A stretch of 64,000 bases of DNA from IMG/VR virus record IMGVR_UViG_3300027996_000009, positions 1 through 64,000 of that record; one strand, given 5' to 3'. The notes beneath the pieces are model-generated. The model had not been told where the DNA came from. It searched no databases and saw only the letters and a list, made by a program, of their open reading frames with translations. The position numbers were made by a program, and so were the translations under genes. The DNA is from a virus. Below are positions 15,084 to 23,670 of the stretch, piece after piece (within the stretch, counting starts at the first letter, position 1; each line of letters starts with the position of its first letter).

Positions 15084-15314
15084 ATGTTTGTGGTACCAAA
15101 ACACGACCGAGAATGGGTCGCGTGGATCAAGGAGGAGGTCGCCCACAGGCGTCTCCCCTGTATGGCCGGGTGTGGAACCAAGGCCACCAAGATCAAGCTA
15201 GTAGGGAAGAGATCAGGCGCCTTCTGCGGCTCTTGCTACGGCGAAATCTACTATGGGAACATTCCCAAGCTCGACCGACCGAAGGGTCTTAAGCGGGCCC
15301 GCAGGCGTCACTAG
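15084..15314 (+). CDS. small zinc-binding protein under structured-leader control (76 aa)
   Basis: Has a strong GGAGG site six bases before ATG, but that site is locked in the stem upstream. The protein shows cysteines at CMAGC near residue 26 and CGSC near 48, a likely zinc site, with a basic C-terminus (KGLKRARRRH). It lies alone between the sheath terminator and a convergent gene, so it forms its own unit. Its stop interlocks (CTAG) with the convergent gene's stop. Function unknown. Confidence 0.7.
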   Translation: MFVVPKHDREWVAWIKEEVAHRRLPCMAGCGTKATKIKLVGKRSGAFCGSCYGEIYYGNIPKLDRPKGLKRARRRH

Positions 15315-15556
15315 ACACTAGCCAGCAAGTCCAACACGGTTGCCGTCGTGATTAACCGTCGAGGCGCCCAGATAATGCAGTCTGGGTCTGTCTGTCGGTA
15401 TACCTTCACGTTTGATGCGCCCCAGTCGTCGCGATCCCTGTTCTCGAACTCCACGACCCAGAGGCACTGTCGCTGACTTGGCGTCCAGCCGTCACCTATG
15501 AACCTTACAGTTTCGCCGTGCTTGAACATTTTGAGCTCTGAATTCTGCTGATCCAT
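15311..15556 (-). CDS. small hypothetical protein (81 aa)
   Basis: ATG at 15556 is preceded by GGAGGTGTAGGG on the reverse strand, a good ribosome site, which supports this start over an internal Met. The protein is compact and strand-rich (GETVRFIGDGW, LWVVEFENRDRD) and resembles small SH3-like or KOW-like folds in composition only. Convergent with the gene at 15084. Confidence 0.65.
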   Translation of the reverse strand: MDQQNSELKMFKHGETVRFIGDGWTPSQRQCLWVVEFENRDRDDWGASNVKVYRQTDPDCIIWAPRRLITTATVLDLLASV

Positions 15557-15649
15557 CCCTACACCTCCAGTCGTTGATTACTTCTACCCTTCTCGGCCTC
15601 TGCGGACGAGCAGGATACTCGACCTGCCTGGGACTTATCGCTAGTCGCC

Positions 15650-15665
15650 GGTGTATACTGATGCT
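15650..15665 (+). promoter_or_regulatory. late promoter, copy 1
   Basis: The 16 bases GGTGTATACTGATGCT occur here and again exactly at 17141-17156, each about 30 bases before a fibre gene. TATACT is a good -10 hexamer and is directly fused to the recurrent TGATGC element. No clear -35 is seen. Confidence 0.65.
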
Positions 15666-15695
15666 TCAGTCCCTTATCTGGGGAGGGCATCACCT

Positions 15696-17135
15696 ATGGC
15701 ATGGATTGTCAAGACTTACGTCGTCATCTCTCAGACCCCAATCGTGGTCGAGGACTTGGCGCTTGGGACTACTACAAGCTACGAGGCGGGAGAGTTTTTC
15801 ACTGCTAGTGAGAACAACCCATCTGTAGTTCGGCTGCTCGCAGCGCAGCATATTGTTGAGTCGTTCGGCCCCTCCCCTTCTGGGTTCGTAATTGACAACA
15901 CCACCGGCATTAACAGCCTCCAGGCTGTACTGGGTGTAGGAAATATCACCGGTGGTAACCCGATCATCATGTCCAATGGGGACAACCTCATTGGTGCCAC
16001 TGACGGTGGATGGAGTATTGGCCAACCTGGAGCTAGACGGCCCGCAAATATCTACGTTGGAACGCAGATCGTGGTTGGGAACACGATCACCATCGATACC
16101 AACTCCATTGTGGGAAGCGGCGCTTTGGCGCTGTCCTCGACTGGTGCGACCTCTGATCTGACCCTCACCGGGCGAGGGACCGCAATCGCCTTAAATGAGG
16201 CTACGGAGCTGACGCTCGACACGACAAACCAGACAATCGTCGGATCTATCAACGAGCTTGATGCGGCCATTGCAGCGATCTCAATTGATTTGCCTGCGGT
16301 TCTCGTTGCGGGAAACACCACAGGGCCGACTAGCATCGTCATCACTAGTGGCCAGCAAATCGGCGGCGGACGCGCAAACTTCGGGAGCGCAACTTCTGCG
16401 GCTGCAGATGGCGATCTATCCGCAGGTGATGGCACCAATGAGATGTCCTGGGACGCGAGCGCAAAACTGCTTCGTGTTGGTGATGCGCTTTATGGCGCAG
16501 CGACACCGCTTTCTGTAACGGCTACTGGTGCTGGCGGGTTTGACCACTACCGCATATCAGCGAACACTGCTGGCGGCACCTTCAGGGGGTTGAAGGCTCG
16601 CGGCACACCAGGCTCTCCTACGGTCTACCTTAATGGCGATACCGCTCTCTCCGTGTCCGGCTTTGGCTACCACCCAAGCGCTGGTGGTGACGGCATGATG
16701 CAGCTTGGTGCCATCCGAGTTATCGCGGACGGTGTCCCTGGTGCTACTTCGGCACCAGGAAAGCTCCAGTTTGGGACTACGCCTACGGGCGCCCAATTCA
16801 GCACCAGCCGCTGGGAGATGTTGAGCGCGGGACACTTCGTTGCGGTTGCCGACAACGCCTACGACATTGGTGCCTCTGGTACTACTCGTCCTCGCACAGG
16901 CTACTTCGGAACGAGCGTCGTCACGCCTACGCTCTCGGTCAGTAGCGGTATCACGAACTCGACCGGTATTGCTTACGCCGGAGCTTCTCCTGTGTTCACG
17001 GCAGAATTGGCTCTTTTGACCGCAGTGGGCGATAGCGCCTATTTCACCAAGGCTGCGGCCAATACCTACCTGGCCTTCCGCCACTCCACAGGTGGGGGTG
17101 ACATTACCGATTTTCACATGGTGATGCTCAGCTAG
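15696..17135 (+). CDS. tail fibre-like structural protein A (479 aa)
   Basis: The start at 15696 is chosen over an ATG at 15651, which lies in the promoter. The new start gives an N-terminus (TYVVISQTPIVVED...SVVRLL) aligned with the paralogues at 11548 and 17186. The remainder is Gly/Thr/Ala-rich strand repeats, with segments such as IVVGNTITIDTNSIVGSGAL and AYDIGASGTTRPRTGYFGTS that recur in the next gene. This composition is typical of trimeric fibres. It has its own promoter. Confidence 0.8.
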   Translation: MAWIVKTYVVISQTPIVVEDLALGTTTSYEAGEFFTASENNPSVVRLLAAQHIVESFGPSPSGFVIDNTTGINSLQAVLGVGNITGGNPIIMSNGDNLIGATDGGWSIGQPGARRPANIYVGTQIVVGNTITIDTNSIVGSGALALSSTGATSDLTLTGRGTAIALNEATELTLDTTNQTIVGSINELDAAIAAISIDLPAVLVAGNTTGPTSIVITSGQQIGGGRANFGSATSAAADGDLSAGDGTNEMSWDASAKLLRVGDALYGAATPLSVTATGAGGFDHYRISANTAGGTFRGLKARGTPGSPTVYLNGDTALSVSGFGYHPSAGGDGMMQLGAIRVIADGVPGATSAPGKLQFGTTPTGAQFSTSRWEMLSAGHFVAVADNAYDIGASGTTRPRTGYFGTSVVTPTLSVSSGITNSTGIAYAGASPVFTAELALLTAVGDSAYFTKAAANTYLAFRHSTGGGDITDFHMVMLS

Positions 17136-17140
17136 CAGCT

Positions 17141-17156
17141 GGTGTATACTGATGCT
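17141..17156 (+). promoter_or_regulatory. late promoter, copy 2
   Basis: An exact 16-base repeat of the promoter at 15650-15665, placed six bases after the stop of fibre A and 30 bases before fibre B. Promoter and gene head appear to have been duplicated together. Confidence 0.65.
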
Positions 17157-17185
17157 GTAACTGCAGCTTCCCCGGCGGAGTAGCC

Positions 17186-19078
17186 ATGTCAGCGTCCACC
17201 AAGACTTATCTTGTAGTCTCTGCTCTACCAGTAGTGGTAGAGGACGGGGGCATCTCGATCAGCTACCAGCCGGGGGCTGTTTTCGAGGCTCTAACCTCGA
17301 ACCCTTCTGTTGTAAGACTGCTCGGGATTGAGCAAATCATCGAGACGACAGGGCCTTCATCGACCGGAACAACGGTAATTCAAGGGCCCATTGGCCCTAT
17401 CGGGCCTGTTGGTCCCATCGGCCCCATTGGTCCGAATGGGGGGCTCCTAGTCGCGCTCGTGATCGATCCCACAACCGGCGGGAACGACATCGAGATGACC
17501 GATGCTGACAACATCATCGGCCAGTCTGATGGTGGTTGGGGAATCGGGACACCGGACGCGGGGGCGACTCTGCTCCGACCCGATACGATTTATGTAAAGA
17601 CCAGCATCATCATCGGGGACACGGTCACAGTCAACACTGGAGCGGTCACCGGCAGCGCCGCTCTATTAGTGATCTCCGGAGCGGCAACTGACCTGAGCCT
17701 CTCTGGGGGCGATGCTGTAGCGCTCTCCAACGATAATGGTGGAGCTGTCGTCCTTACCGCTGGAGCAAAGAACGGTATAGGAACAGACGGCAAGATCGAG
17801 TTCCGTGGAAACTACGCGAACCCCCTTGTCATGGACGTTGATGGAGCCGTCAACCTCTACGATACGTCTGCAAATAAGGTCATTGAGCTCCTTGCAGACC
17901 CAGGGGCTCTTAGGGTGGGCCGCAATACCGCACTGACCGCAGCCGAGGGTGACTTCATCTTTGGCAACGACGCTACGCTGACCGGAGTTCAGACAGGGAT
18001 CCTATTCTGGGATGCGAGCACCTCGGAGCTGGTGCTCAGGGACAATACCGCCAACCGGATGATGCTTATTGGAGGGGCCTCAAATGAGCTCGCCATCTAC
18101 GGCTCTACCGGCATTCGAGGGCTAAAGGCCACTGTAAACGGCGGAACGGCCGAGTTTAGAGCTGAAGACGCTGCGGACCGAACTGGAGTGGACGCGGTCC
18201 TATCTGTTCTCCTCCGTGGTGGAAATGCCGATGGGGTTGAGAACGGCGGTGTCCTCACACTGGAGGCGGGTCGCGCCCTTGGCTCAGGAACTGATGGCGA
18301 GCTACGCCTCCGAACCGGAAACACCGATAGGTGGATCGTCGGTCCGACCGGCCACCTCGTGGCCGGAGTCGATAACACCTATGACATCGGCGCATCGGCG
18401 GCGACTCGCCCAAGAACCGTCTTCATCGGAACTAGCGGTGTAGTCGCGGAGGGAGGAACGAGCGCTGTCACGATCGGTGATGGCGCGATCACAGCCACCG
18501 TCGGGCTGGGACTCACGGCCGGGGCGGCAGGCGACCTAGACCTAGCTGCGCGTGGCAGCACCGCTATCCCATTTAACGAAGTCGGCCACCTGGCCTTTAC
18601 CGGCACAGTGGCCGGGTTCTCGGTGGTTCGCGCCGTCAACACGATTGAGACGGCTGGCACACCAGACCTGGCCACCGTTCTTGGACTTGGAAACACCACC
18701 GGCGCCAACGATATCCTGATTGCAGCAGGCCAGGAACTGACGGCCGCGCCGGGCGATTCGCTCTCAATCTCCTGCACCGACCCCGCAGGAGACACGGTTC
18801 CTGGAACCGGGACCATTTCCGCTGGTAACGCCAACGGTCCGACGAACAACGACGGTGGGGACGTCACGCTTCTGCCTGGTAATGAGAATGGTGCAGGGAA
18901 TCCTGGCCGTATTCTCCTCACGTCTAGTGGCACATCCTATCCGCTTACGGACGCAACGACCTCTGGGCCCGCGCTGACCACGACGGCACAGACCCTTGTC
19001 GAGGCCATCAATGAACTTGATGTGGCCACTGCTACTGACTCGGACAACCACATTATCGCCAACCAGGTCTTTAGGTAG
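17186..19078 (+). CDS. tail fibre-like structural protein B with collagen-like segment (630 aa)
   Basis: A paralogue of fibre A. It shares the N-terminal ~60-residue module, the TITVNTGAVTGSAAL-type strand repeats and the NTYDIGASAATRPRT segment. Between module and shaft, near residues 65-85, is a run of G-P-I/V triplets typical of short collagen-like triple helices in phage fibres. The C-terminal part is also repetitive. A trimeric adhesin on the tail is the best reading. It is followed within 9 bases by another small gene. Confidence 0.8.
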   Translation: MSASTKTYLVVSALPVVVEDGGISISYQPGAVFEALTSNPSVVRLLGIEQIIETTGPSSTGTTVIQGPIGPIGPVGPIGPIGPNGGLLVALVIDPTTGGNDIEMTDADNIIGQSDGGWGIGTPDAGATLLRPDTIYVKTSIIIGDTVTVNTGAVTGSAALLVISGAATDLSLSGGDAVALSNDNGGAVVLTAGAKNGIGTDGKIEFRGNYANPLVMDVDGAVNLYDTSANKVIELLADPGALRVGRNTALTAAEGDFIFGNDATLTGVQTGILFWDASTSELVLRDNTANRMMLIGGASNELAIYGSTGIRGLKATVNGGTAEFRAEDAADRTGVDAVLSVLLRGGNADGVENGGVLTLEAGRALGSGTDGELRLRTGNTDRWIVGPTGHLVAGVDNTYDIGASAATRPRTVFIGTSGVVAEGGTSAVTIGDGAITATVGLGLTAGAAGDLDLAARGSTAIPFNEVGHLAFTGTVAGFSVVRAVNTIETAGTPDLATVLGLGNTTGANDILIAAGQELTAAPGDSLSISCTDPAGDTVPGTGTISAGNANGPTNNDGGDVTLLPGNENGAGNPGRILLTSSGTSYPLTDATTSGPALTTTAQTLVEAINELDVATATDSDNHIIANQVFR

Positions 19079-19086
19079 GGACGCCA

Positions 19087-19428
19087 ATGGCTACATTTTC
19101 AAAGGTAATTCTCTCAGGCAGTACTGATGGACGCCCCGTTTCTGTGGTGCAAACAGCCACCGCTGGTGATCTCTTACACACCGCTGATGCCTCGGCGATC
19201 GATGAGGTATGGCTCTACGCGCTAAACCGGCATACGGGCGATGTCGTACTCACTATCGAGCTTGGCGGCGTAACCGCTGGTGATCTGATCACCGTTACCC
19301 TCACCGCTGATGGTGGGCCGGTGCTGATTGTTCCTGGCACGCCCATGACCAACAGCCTCGTAGTCCGAGCTTTTGCTGATACGACCGCTGTCGTATCAGT
19401 GTTCGGTTGGGTGAACAGGATCTCCTAA
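19087..19428 (+). CDS. small structural-operon protein (113 aa)
   Basis: A strand-rich, Thr/Val/Gly-rich protein in the fibre operon. Its ATG at 19087 follows the fibre B stop by 8 bases, and its stop overlaps the next ATG by one base (TAATG). No cysteine, signal or membrane segment. It could be a fibre connector or cap, which is inferred from context alone. Confidence 0.65.
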   Translation: MATFSKVILSGSTDGRPVSVVQTATAGDLLHTADASAIDEVWLYALNRHTGDVVLTIELGGVTAGDLITVTLTADGGPVLIVPGTPMTNSLVVRAFADTTAVVSVFGWVNRIS

Positions 19429-19607
19429 TGGCTGTAACATTTGATTTAGGTAACGGCACTAGTGCCCATGTTGAGGATAACGCACACCTAATCGATGTGC
19501 TTGGTAAGGGTATGGTCGAGGCGCAAAACGTCGTGCAGGGTGACAAAATCTGCAATGTTGCAGGCCAGCCTCATAACGAAGTCCTGTCTGCTCCGGTGGT
19601 CGTCTAA
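19428..19607 (+). CDS. small structural-operon protein (59 aa)
   Basis: The start at 19428 overlaps the upstream stop by one base and the stop overlaps the next ATG at 19607 in the same way, so the whole cluster is translationally coupled. An in-frame ATG at 19407 is rejected as it lies in the previous gene. A short, mixed fold; function unknown. Confidence 0.6.
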   Translation: MAVTFDLGNGTSAHVEDNAHLIDVLGKGMVEAQNVVQGDKICNVAGQPHNEVLSAPVVV

Positions 19608-21817
19608 TGGCTAACACGCCAGCAGCACAGATAGTCGTACTTATCGAAGGCGCGGCTCCGATTGTGTCCGTTCTCTTGGGCGGCGCTAGTCTTGGCGCTC
19701 AGGACGGGGCTGATTTGGGCACGGGCGGCGCTGCCGTGGCACAGGCAGAGGCCGCAGCACACGCGGGAACTATCGCCTTCAACCGCGCCGTGGAATTCAG
19801 GGACGACCGCTACGCGCTCACCGCCTCAACAGCCGGGGGCTTGAATCAGTCTGGCTGCTACCGGAGAGGTCAAGGTGGGGTTGAACAGTGGGGCCTAGTT
19901 TCTGAGGCTGGTGACGAGGCTCTACAGGTTGGCGCGACCAGTGGACTGTTTGTTCTTCACCCGAATGGCGTCCCAACGCTCTGCTATCTCAAGAACACTA
20001 CCGGCAACAGGATCATGGCGTTTAGTACGACAGACGGCGTCAGCGGATCGAACTGGATCTCGACGGGCGTGATTGCTGCAACGGGGGCGACCGTTCTCCA
20101 GGCGGGTCAGGCTATTGCCTTCAAGAGTTCAATCGTTTGGTCGCATATCCGTCATTCTGATTCTGCGGGCAACGGCTGTATCACCCAGTTCGATTTCAGT
20201 ACGGGGCTGCTCACGCGCTACGACCCTGTAGCTCTCTTCGACGCGGTCAACCCAGGCTGCTCTTACGGGCTGCACGTTCACGACAGCGTCTTGTTCGTGT
20301 TCGGCTGGACACCAGGGACGGCAGGCTACAGCGTGGCTAAACTCGCTGGTTCGTTCGCAGCCGTCCAGACCGCTACGAATCAGTTTGGCGAAGCTGCCGC
20401 TGGTAACACGGGAGCCTACGGTCACTCGGCCATGTTCACTGACCCGGCCACTGGAGACCTGATCGTCTTCATGTCTGGCGACACGAACGGTGGTGGCGGT
20501 ATCCCCGGTGTCCGTGTCGGACGCATTCAAAACGCAACCGGCGGTTCCCCTTCGTTCTCGGAGATCCAAGCGACAGTCTTGGGTGCTGTCGAAGGGGCAG
20601 ATAAATACGCAGCCGGTGGCGGGGCCGCGAGCGAGATTCGCCGCTTCTCTGTTTTCGTAGACATCGTCACTGCCCCTGGCACTGTTCGCACGTTCATTTA
20701 CACCTGGCTCCCTGGCGGCACTACCGAGTGCTGGGAGTGGAAGGGTATCGGAGCAGAGATCGAGTCGGTCGGTGCGGGTGCTGGGATTTCCGACAACTAC
20801 GCGATCCCCTACGTGACGGCGGGTGGGGGACACCGTACACCCAGCACGGCGCGAATCTCAATCGGCGACATCGCGAATCCACCCGCTGAAGTCTCGGGTG
20901 GCACTCAGATATTCTTCCGCGCAGCAGGAGCAGATACAGCCAAGACTCTCCAGTTCAGAGGCTCCGACAACCAAGGCGCACCGACCACTATCGTTCCTAT
21001 CGTTGCTGCGTCTCTCACGTTAACCAAGCCATTGCTCGACCTTGACCTGGAGGTCTACTACAAATTCAACGACAACGGTGACGACTCCTCCCCCAACCTT
21101 CGGCACCTCACCTACTCAGGCGCTGAAGCCTACGCGACCGGGAGGTTTGGGAACGGTTACTCGCTAGCGGGCGTGGACGGCGTCCACGCCGAAACGAGCC
21201 CTACTGATCTCACCGCTCTTGAGTTGGTCGGCCACTACACGATCTCCGCGTGGATCAATCTCACGTCGCTGGCCACGCGCTCCGTGATCTGCGAGAAATA
21301 TAGCAACCCTGGAGGCTGGACTCTCTACGTCGAACCCACAGGAGAAGTTGAGTTCGTCTACAACGGCACAGGCATAGTCCTCACACCTACGGGGGACATT
21401 ACCGCTGCGACCCTCCAGCACGTCATGGTGGTCGCAGACGGAGATACGATCAAGATTTTCGTAGACGGGGTCGAGCGTGCGTCCACTGCATTCGTAGCCA
21501 ATGCAGCCACCGCTACTCCGTTCTGGATCGGAGACTCGGTGAGTCAAGTCGCGCCATTCAACGGAGTGATTGACGAGCTTGCAATTTGGACACGAGCCTT
21601 GGGCGCAACTGAGCGCGGGTACGTCTACAATTCAGGCGCAGGCTTTGAGCTAGAGGGGCTCACTCCCTACGCGGCGGGTCAGCCGTCGATCAGTGCGAAC
21701 ACTGTTATCAATCTGACCCCAGACGGCGGTAGGACGCTCTACAGCGTGATCCTCGACACGGCGAGCGCGGGCATTGACGAGGGCGACACGGGCCTCTTGA
21801 TCGCAGAACTGGCATAG
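19607..21817 (+). CDS. large adhesin with C-terminal LamG/concanavalin-like domain (736 aa)
   Basis: The last ~230 residues contain a laminin-G/concanavalin-like jelly roll: LEVYYKFNDNGDD, a GNGYSLAG turn, HYTISAWINLTS, GGWTLYVEPTGEVEFVYN, and IKIFVDGV followed by GVIDELAIWTRAL. Such domains bind glycans. The first ~480 residues look like a repetitive strand-rich body that may be a propeller-like fold (several repeats of aromatic-Gly strands). Coming last in the fibre operon, it is a good receptor-binding candidate. Confidence 0.8.
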   Translation: MANTPAAQIVVLIEGAAPIVSVLLGGASLGAQDGADLGTGGAAVAQAEAAAHAGTIAFNRAVEFRDDRYALTASTAGGLNQSGCYRRGQGGVEQWGLVSEAGDEALQVGATSGLFVLHPNGVPTLCYLKNTTGNRIMAFSTTDGVSGSNWISTGVIAATGATVLQAGQAIAFKSSIVWSHIRHSDSAGNGCITQFDFSTGLLTRYDPVALFDAVNPGCSYGLHVHDSVLFVFGWTPGTAGYSVAKLAGSFAAVQTATNQFGEAAAGNTGAYGHSAMFTDPATGDLIVFMSGDTNGGGGIPGVRVGRIQNATGGSPSFSEIQATVLGAVEGADKYAAGGGAASEIRRFSVFVDIVTAPGTVRTFIYTWLPGGTTECWEWKGIGAEIESVGAGAGISDNYAIPYVTAGGGHRTPSTARISIGDIANPPAEVSGGTQIFFRAAGADTAKTLQFRGSDNQGAPTTIVPIVAASLTLTKPLLDLDLEVYYKFNDNGDDSSPNLRHLTYSGAEAYATGRFGNGYSLAGVDGVHAETSPTDLTALELVGHYTISAWINLTSLATRSVICEKYSNPGGWTLYVEPTGEVEFVYNGTGIVLTPTGDITAATLQHVMVVADGDTIKIFVDGVERASTAFVANAATATPFWIGDSVSQVAPFNGVIDELAIWTRALGATERGYVYNSGAGFELEGLTPYAAGQPSISANTVINLTPDGGRTLYSVILDTASAGIDEGDTGLLIAELA

Positions 21818-21821
21818 TTCT

Positions 21822-22049
21822 GTGGCCGAATTAAGCGCACCATTCCTCTGGACGAAAGGGGCAGCACAAACACCACGCCCTAGTGCTCCATTCCTCTGGA
21901 CGAAGGGGGCGGCTCAGACTCCGCGCCCCAGTGCGCCTTTCCGATGGCTGAAGGGCGCCCCAGTGCTTCCCTCCCTGGTGACTACAGGGCTGAAGCCTAG
22001 ATTCTTCCCTAGAAATAGAAGATTCGATCTTCCGGGGCCGATTTCGTAG
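21822..22049 (+). CDS. short repeat protein (75 aa)
   Basis: Starts at GTG 21822, four bases after the adhesin stop. It contains nearly three copies of a 16-residue unit (SAPFLWTKGAAQTPRP). The remaining C-terminal third is basic and Pro-rich. The aromatic W/F spacing suggests a peptide that docks on a repetitive surface. No known family. Confidence 0.55.
   Translation: MAELSAPFLWTKGAAQTPRPSAPFLWTKGAAQTPRPSAPFRWLKGAPVLPSLVTTGLKPRFFPRNRRFDLPGPIS
21834..21962 (+). repeat. 48-bp tandem repeat inside the short repeat protein
   Basis: Units start at 21834, 21882 and 21930, the third being partial and diverged. Units 1 and 2 encode identical amino acids with several synonymous differences, so the repeat is kept at the protein level. 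Confidence 0.75.
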
Positions 22050-22054
22050 TCATC

Positions 22055-22067
22055 GCATCAGCTGATG
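22055..22067. promoter_or_regulatory. 12-bp palindrome with GCATCA element
   Basis: CATCAGCTGATG at 22056-22067 is a perfect palindrome formed by a GCATCA and an overlapping inverted copy of its core. It lies 60 bases before the gene at 22127 and is a plausible operator. Confidence 0.4.
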
Positions 22068-22126
22068 ACATTTAGGTCATTCTCTGGTACGCTCCATCAA
22101 TCCCCGGTAAGTGCAGGAGAATACAC

Positions 22127-22453
22127 ATGACAGACCCCATTACGTCACTCCCACAAGAGATCGTGCCGCAAACCGAGAAACCAGCTGTCGCGCCGCCTCC
22201 TGTCCCAGTGCAGGTCGAACGGGTCGTATTCCTGGCGGCTCGGCTTCGCGAGCTCCTCGCCACAGAGGCAAACCTTAGGACTCTAGTGGCCGAGCTACAA
22301 TCCGAGAATGCCCTTTTCCGGGCTAAGCAGTCGCAGTCTGAGATTGATGGACTTGAGGCGGAGTTCGATGTAGGAGAGGGCACGGTCCTCCAGAAGCGAC
22401 CTGATGGGAGTGTTTGGCGAATCCCACCAGAGCTTCTGCAGAAGCAGGGCTAG
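22127..22453 (+). CDS. coiled-coil protein (108 aa)
   Basis: A Pro-rich N-terminus (PQTEKPAVAPPPVPVQVE) leads into a predicted coiled coil from about residue 32 to 80 (heptad-like LAARLRELLATEANLRTLVAELQSENALF), then a compact end with VGEGTVLQKRPDGSVWRIP. It could be an oligomeric scaffold or structural adaptor. The stop interlocks (CTAG at 22450-22453) with the convergent YkgJ-type gene. Confidence 0.65.
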   Translation: MTDPITSLPQEIVPQTEKPAVAPPPVPVQVERVVFLAARLRELLATEANLRTLVAELQSENALFRAKQSQSEIDGLEAEFDVGEGTVLQKRPDGSVWRIPPELLQKQG

Positions 22454-22797
22454 TCGATCTCAGCTGATTTACGGGCCGCAAGGCAGGCGAACTCGCTCGG
22501 AATGAACTCCCTACAAGCATCAGGACGTGCATCGTAGATTGAACAAGAGCACTGCTTTCCTACAGACCCACGAAGCGATATGCAGGTCACGAGCCCCTGA
22601 ACGTTCGTCTTGGTTCGCACCCCTATCTCGAAGGGGTCGTTTATCTTGCTGACGAGGCGTCTGACCGTCTTCTCGGTATACGCCAGTCGGAGACGACGAA
22701 CATCGCCATCCCCGACATAGACGTAGGTATCAGCCTTGTTGGAGGAGATACAGCATGCCCCGCAGGACTTGCAGTCAATGCCCTCCGGGTCGACCAA
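22450..22797 (-). CDS. YkgJ-family cysteine-cluster protein (115 aa)
   Basis: Carries the family signature: CKSCGACC near residue 9, then C near 71, CSC near 83, and YDARPDACREF near 88-98. YkgJ-type proteins are thought to bind zinc or an iron-sulfur cluster, and some act in protein modification. The start is TTG at 22797, immediately after the stop of the upstream gene, since no ATG precedes the CxxCGACC motif in frame. A larger paralogue is encoded at 40570-41175. Confidence 0.82.
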   Translation of the reverse strand: MVDPEGIDCKSCGACCISSNKADTYVYVGDGDVRRLRLAYTEKTVRRLVSKINDPFEIGVRTKTNVQGLVTCISLRGSVGKQCSCSIYDARPDACREFIPSEFACLAARKSAEID

Positions 22798-23124
22798 CTA
22801 CATGTCCCCGATTAGGGTTAGCGCGTTCCGCAAATTAGCGCGAGCCTCGTCTATCTCACCGTTACCAAGAGCCTCTTCTGCGGTATGAATACAGCCGAGG
22901 GCGGTTAGACGATCGAGGGGTCCTGGGTCAGTGAAGACCCTAGCTCCGCATTCACGCAACTTCATGGCGAGTGCTTGGGTCATGGCCGGGTTCAAGTCCG
23001 GAAGAACGACCGGAGCCATGTCCATCCATTGTTTGGAGGTCTTGAGGTCGAACCCGTAGGCGGACCTGATCTCCTTAATCACTGCGATCTTCTTCTGCCC
23101 TGCGTTCTCCAGTTTAATGGCCAT
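22798..23124 (-). CDS. ribosomal protein L7/L12 C-terminal domain-like protein
   Basis: Residues 1-65 follow the L7/L12 C-terminal domain: KKIAVIKEIRSAYGFDLKTSK matches the conserved KxxVIKxVRxxTGLGLKEAK helix-turn, and ALAMKLRECGARVF matches the LKKxLExAGAxVE helix and strand. The L12 N-terminal dimerisation domain and hinge are absent. A further helical tail (AEEALGNGEIDEARANLRNAL) takes their place at the other end. L12 tips recruit EF-Tu and EF-G. Large phages are known to carry L7/L12-like genes, so modulation of host translation is plausible. Confidence 0.75.
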   Translation of the reverse strand: MAIKLENAGQKKIAVIKEIRSAYGFDLKTSKQWMDMAPVVLPDLNPAMTQALAMKLRECGARVFTDPGPLDRLTALGCIHTAEEALGNGEIDEARANLRNALTLIGDM

Positions 23125-23151
23125 TAGGACCTCCCTTCTCTCTGATACTTT

Positions 23152-23670
23152 CTACCCGATCTGCTCGGGCTTCTTGGAGAGCCTACCACCGCCGCATGCT
23201 GGGCATTTAGCTTCACTGGTTTGGTAGGAGTCGTTGCTTGTAGTGAATGGCAGGGTGCATGTGAGGCATAGAACGCCAATGTTCGCTGGTCCGTCGGTGA
23301 TGGTTGCCGGGCCCCCATCACCGCGCTTGAACATCTGAGTAGGAGCACGTCTGTGCGCTGCCCTATCGGCAGCAACTGCAGCTTCCGCGCAGGGGTCGCA
23401 GTATTCCGCGTGATTGTCGACCCCGTGCTCGCAGAGGTCCACACCAGCCGGTAAGAGCTTCGTAGTGTCTGGGTGAGATCGTATGTGGATATCAAGTAGG
23501 TCCTCAATCGATGCCCAGACGGCGAAGGAGTCCTTTCCGGTCATCCACCTTGTGACGGCAGAGCCGTCCTCGAAAACGGCTACCTGTGCAACGCGACCTG
23601 TTCCGGAAACACCGGTCTGATCTGTAATGCGGATCATGTTGTAGAGGCCAGGAGGGTATGAAGTAGTCAT
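23152..23670 (-). CDS. hypothetical protein with two cysteine-pair sites (172 aa)
   Basis: A strand-rich N-terminal domain of about 70 residues is followed by CEHG/CDPC near residue 79-93 and a C-terminal zinc-ribbon pattern (CLTC near 135, CPACGGG near 157). No enzyme motif is seen. Its ATG shares the four bases CATG with the divergent gene at 23669, so the two start codons overlap and any promoter for each must lie in the other gene. Confidence 0.65.
   Translation of the reverse strand: MTTSYPPGLYNMIRITDQTGVSGTGRVAQVAVFEDGSAVTRWMTGKDSFAVWASIEDLLDIHIRSHPDTTKLLPAGVDLCEHGVDNHAEYCDPCAEAAVAADRAAHRRAPTQMFKRGDGGPATITDGPANIGVLCLTCTLPFTTSNDSYQTSEAKCPACGGGRLSKKPEQIG

Noticed and set aside
20129-20833. 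Long reverse frame opposite the LamG adhesin
   Set aside because: Composition is that of an antisense shadow and it overlaps fully with a well-supported gene. The reverse frames at 16557-17117 and 18379-18933 were rejected likewise.
21834-21962. CRISPR or iteron array
   Set aside because: The repeat has a 48-bp period in phase with a coding frame, and the units differ synonymously, so it is a protein repeat.
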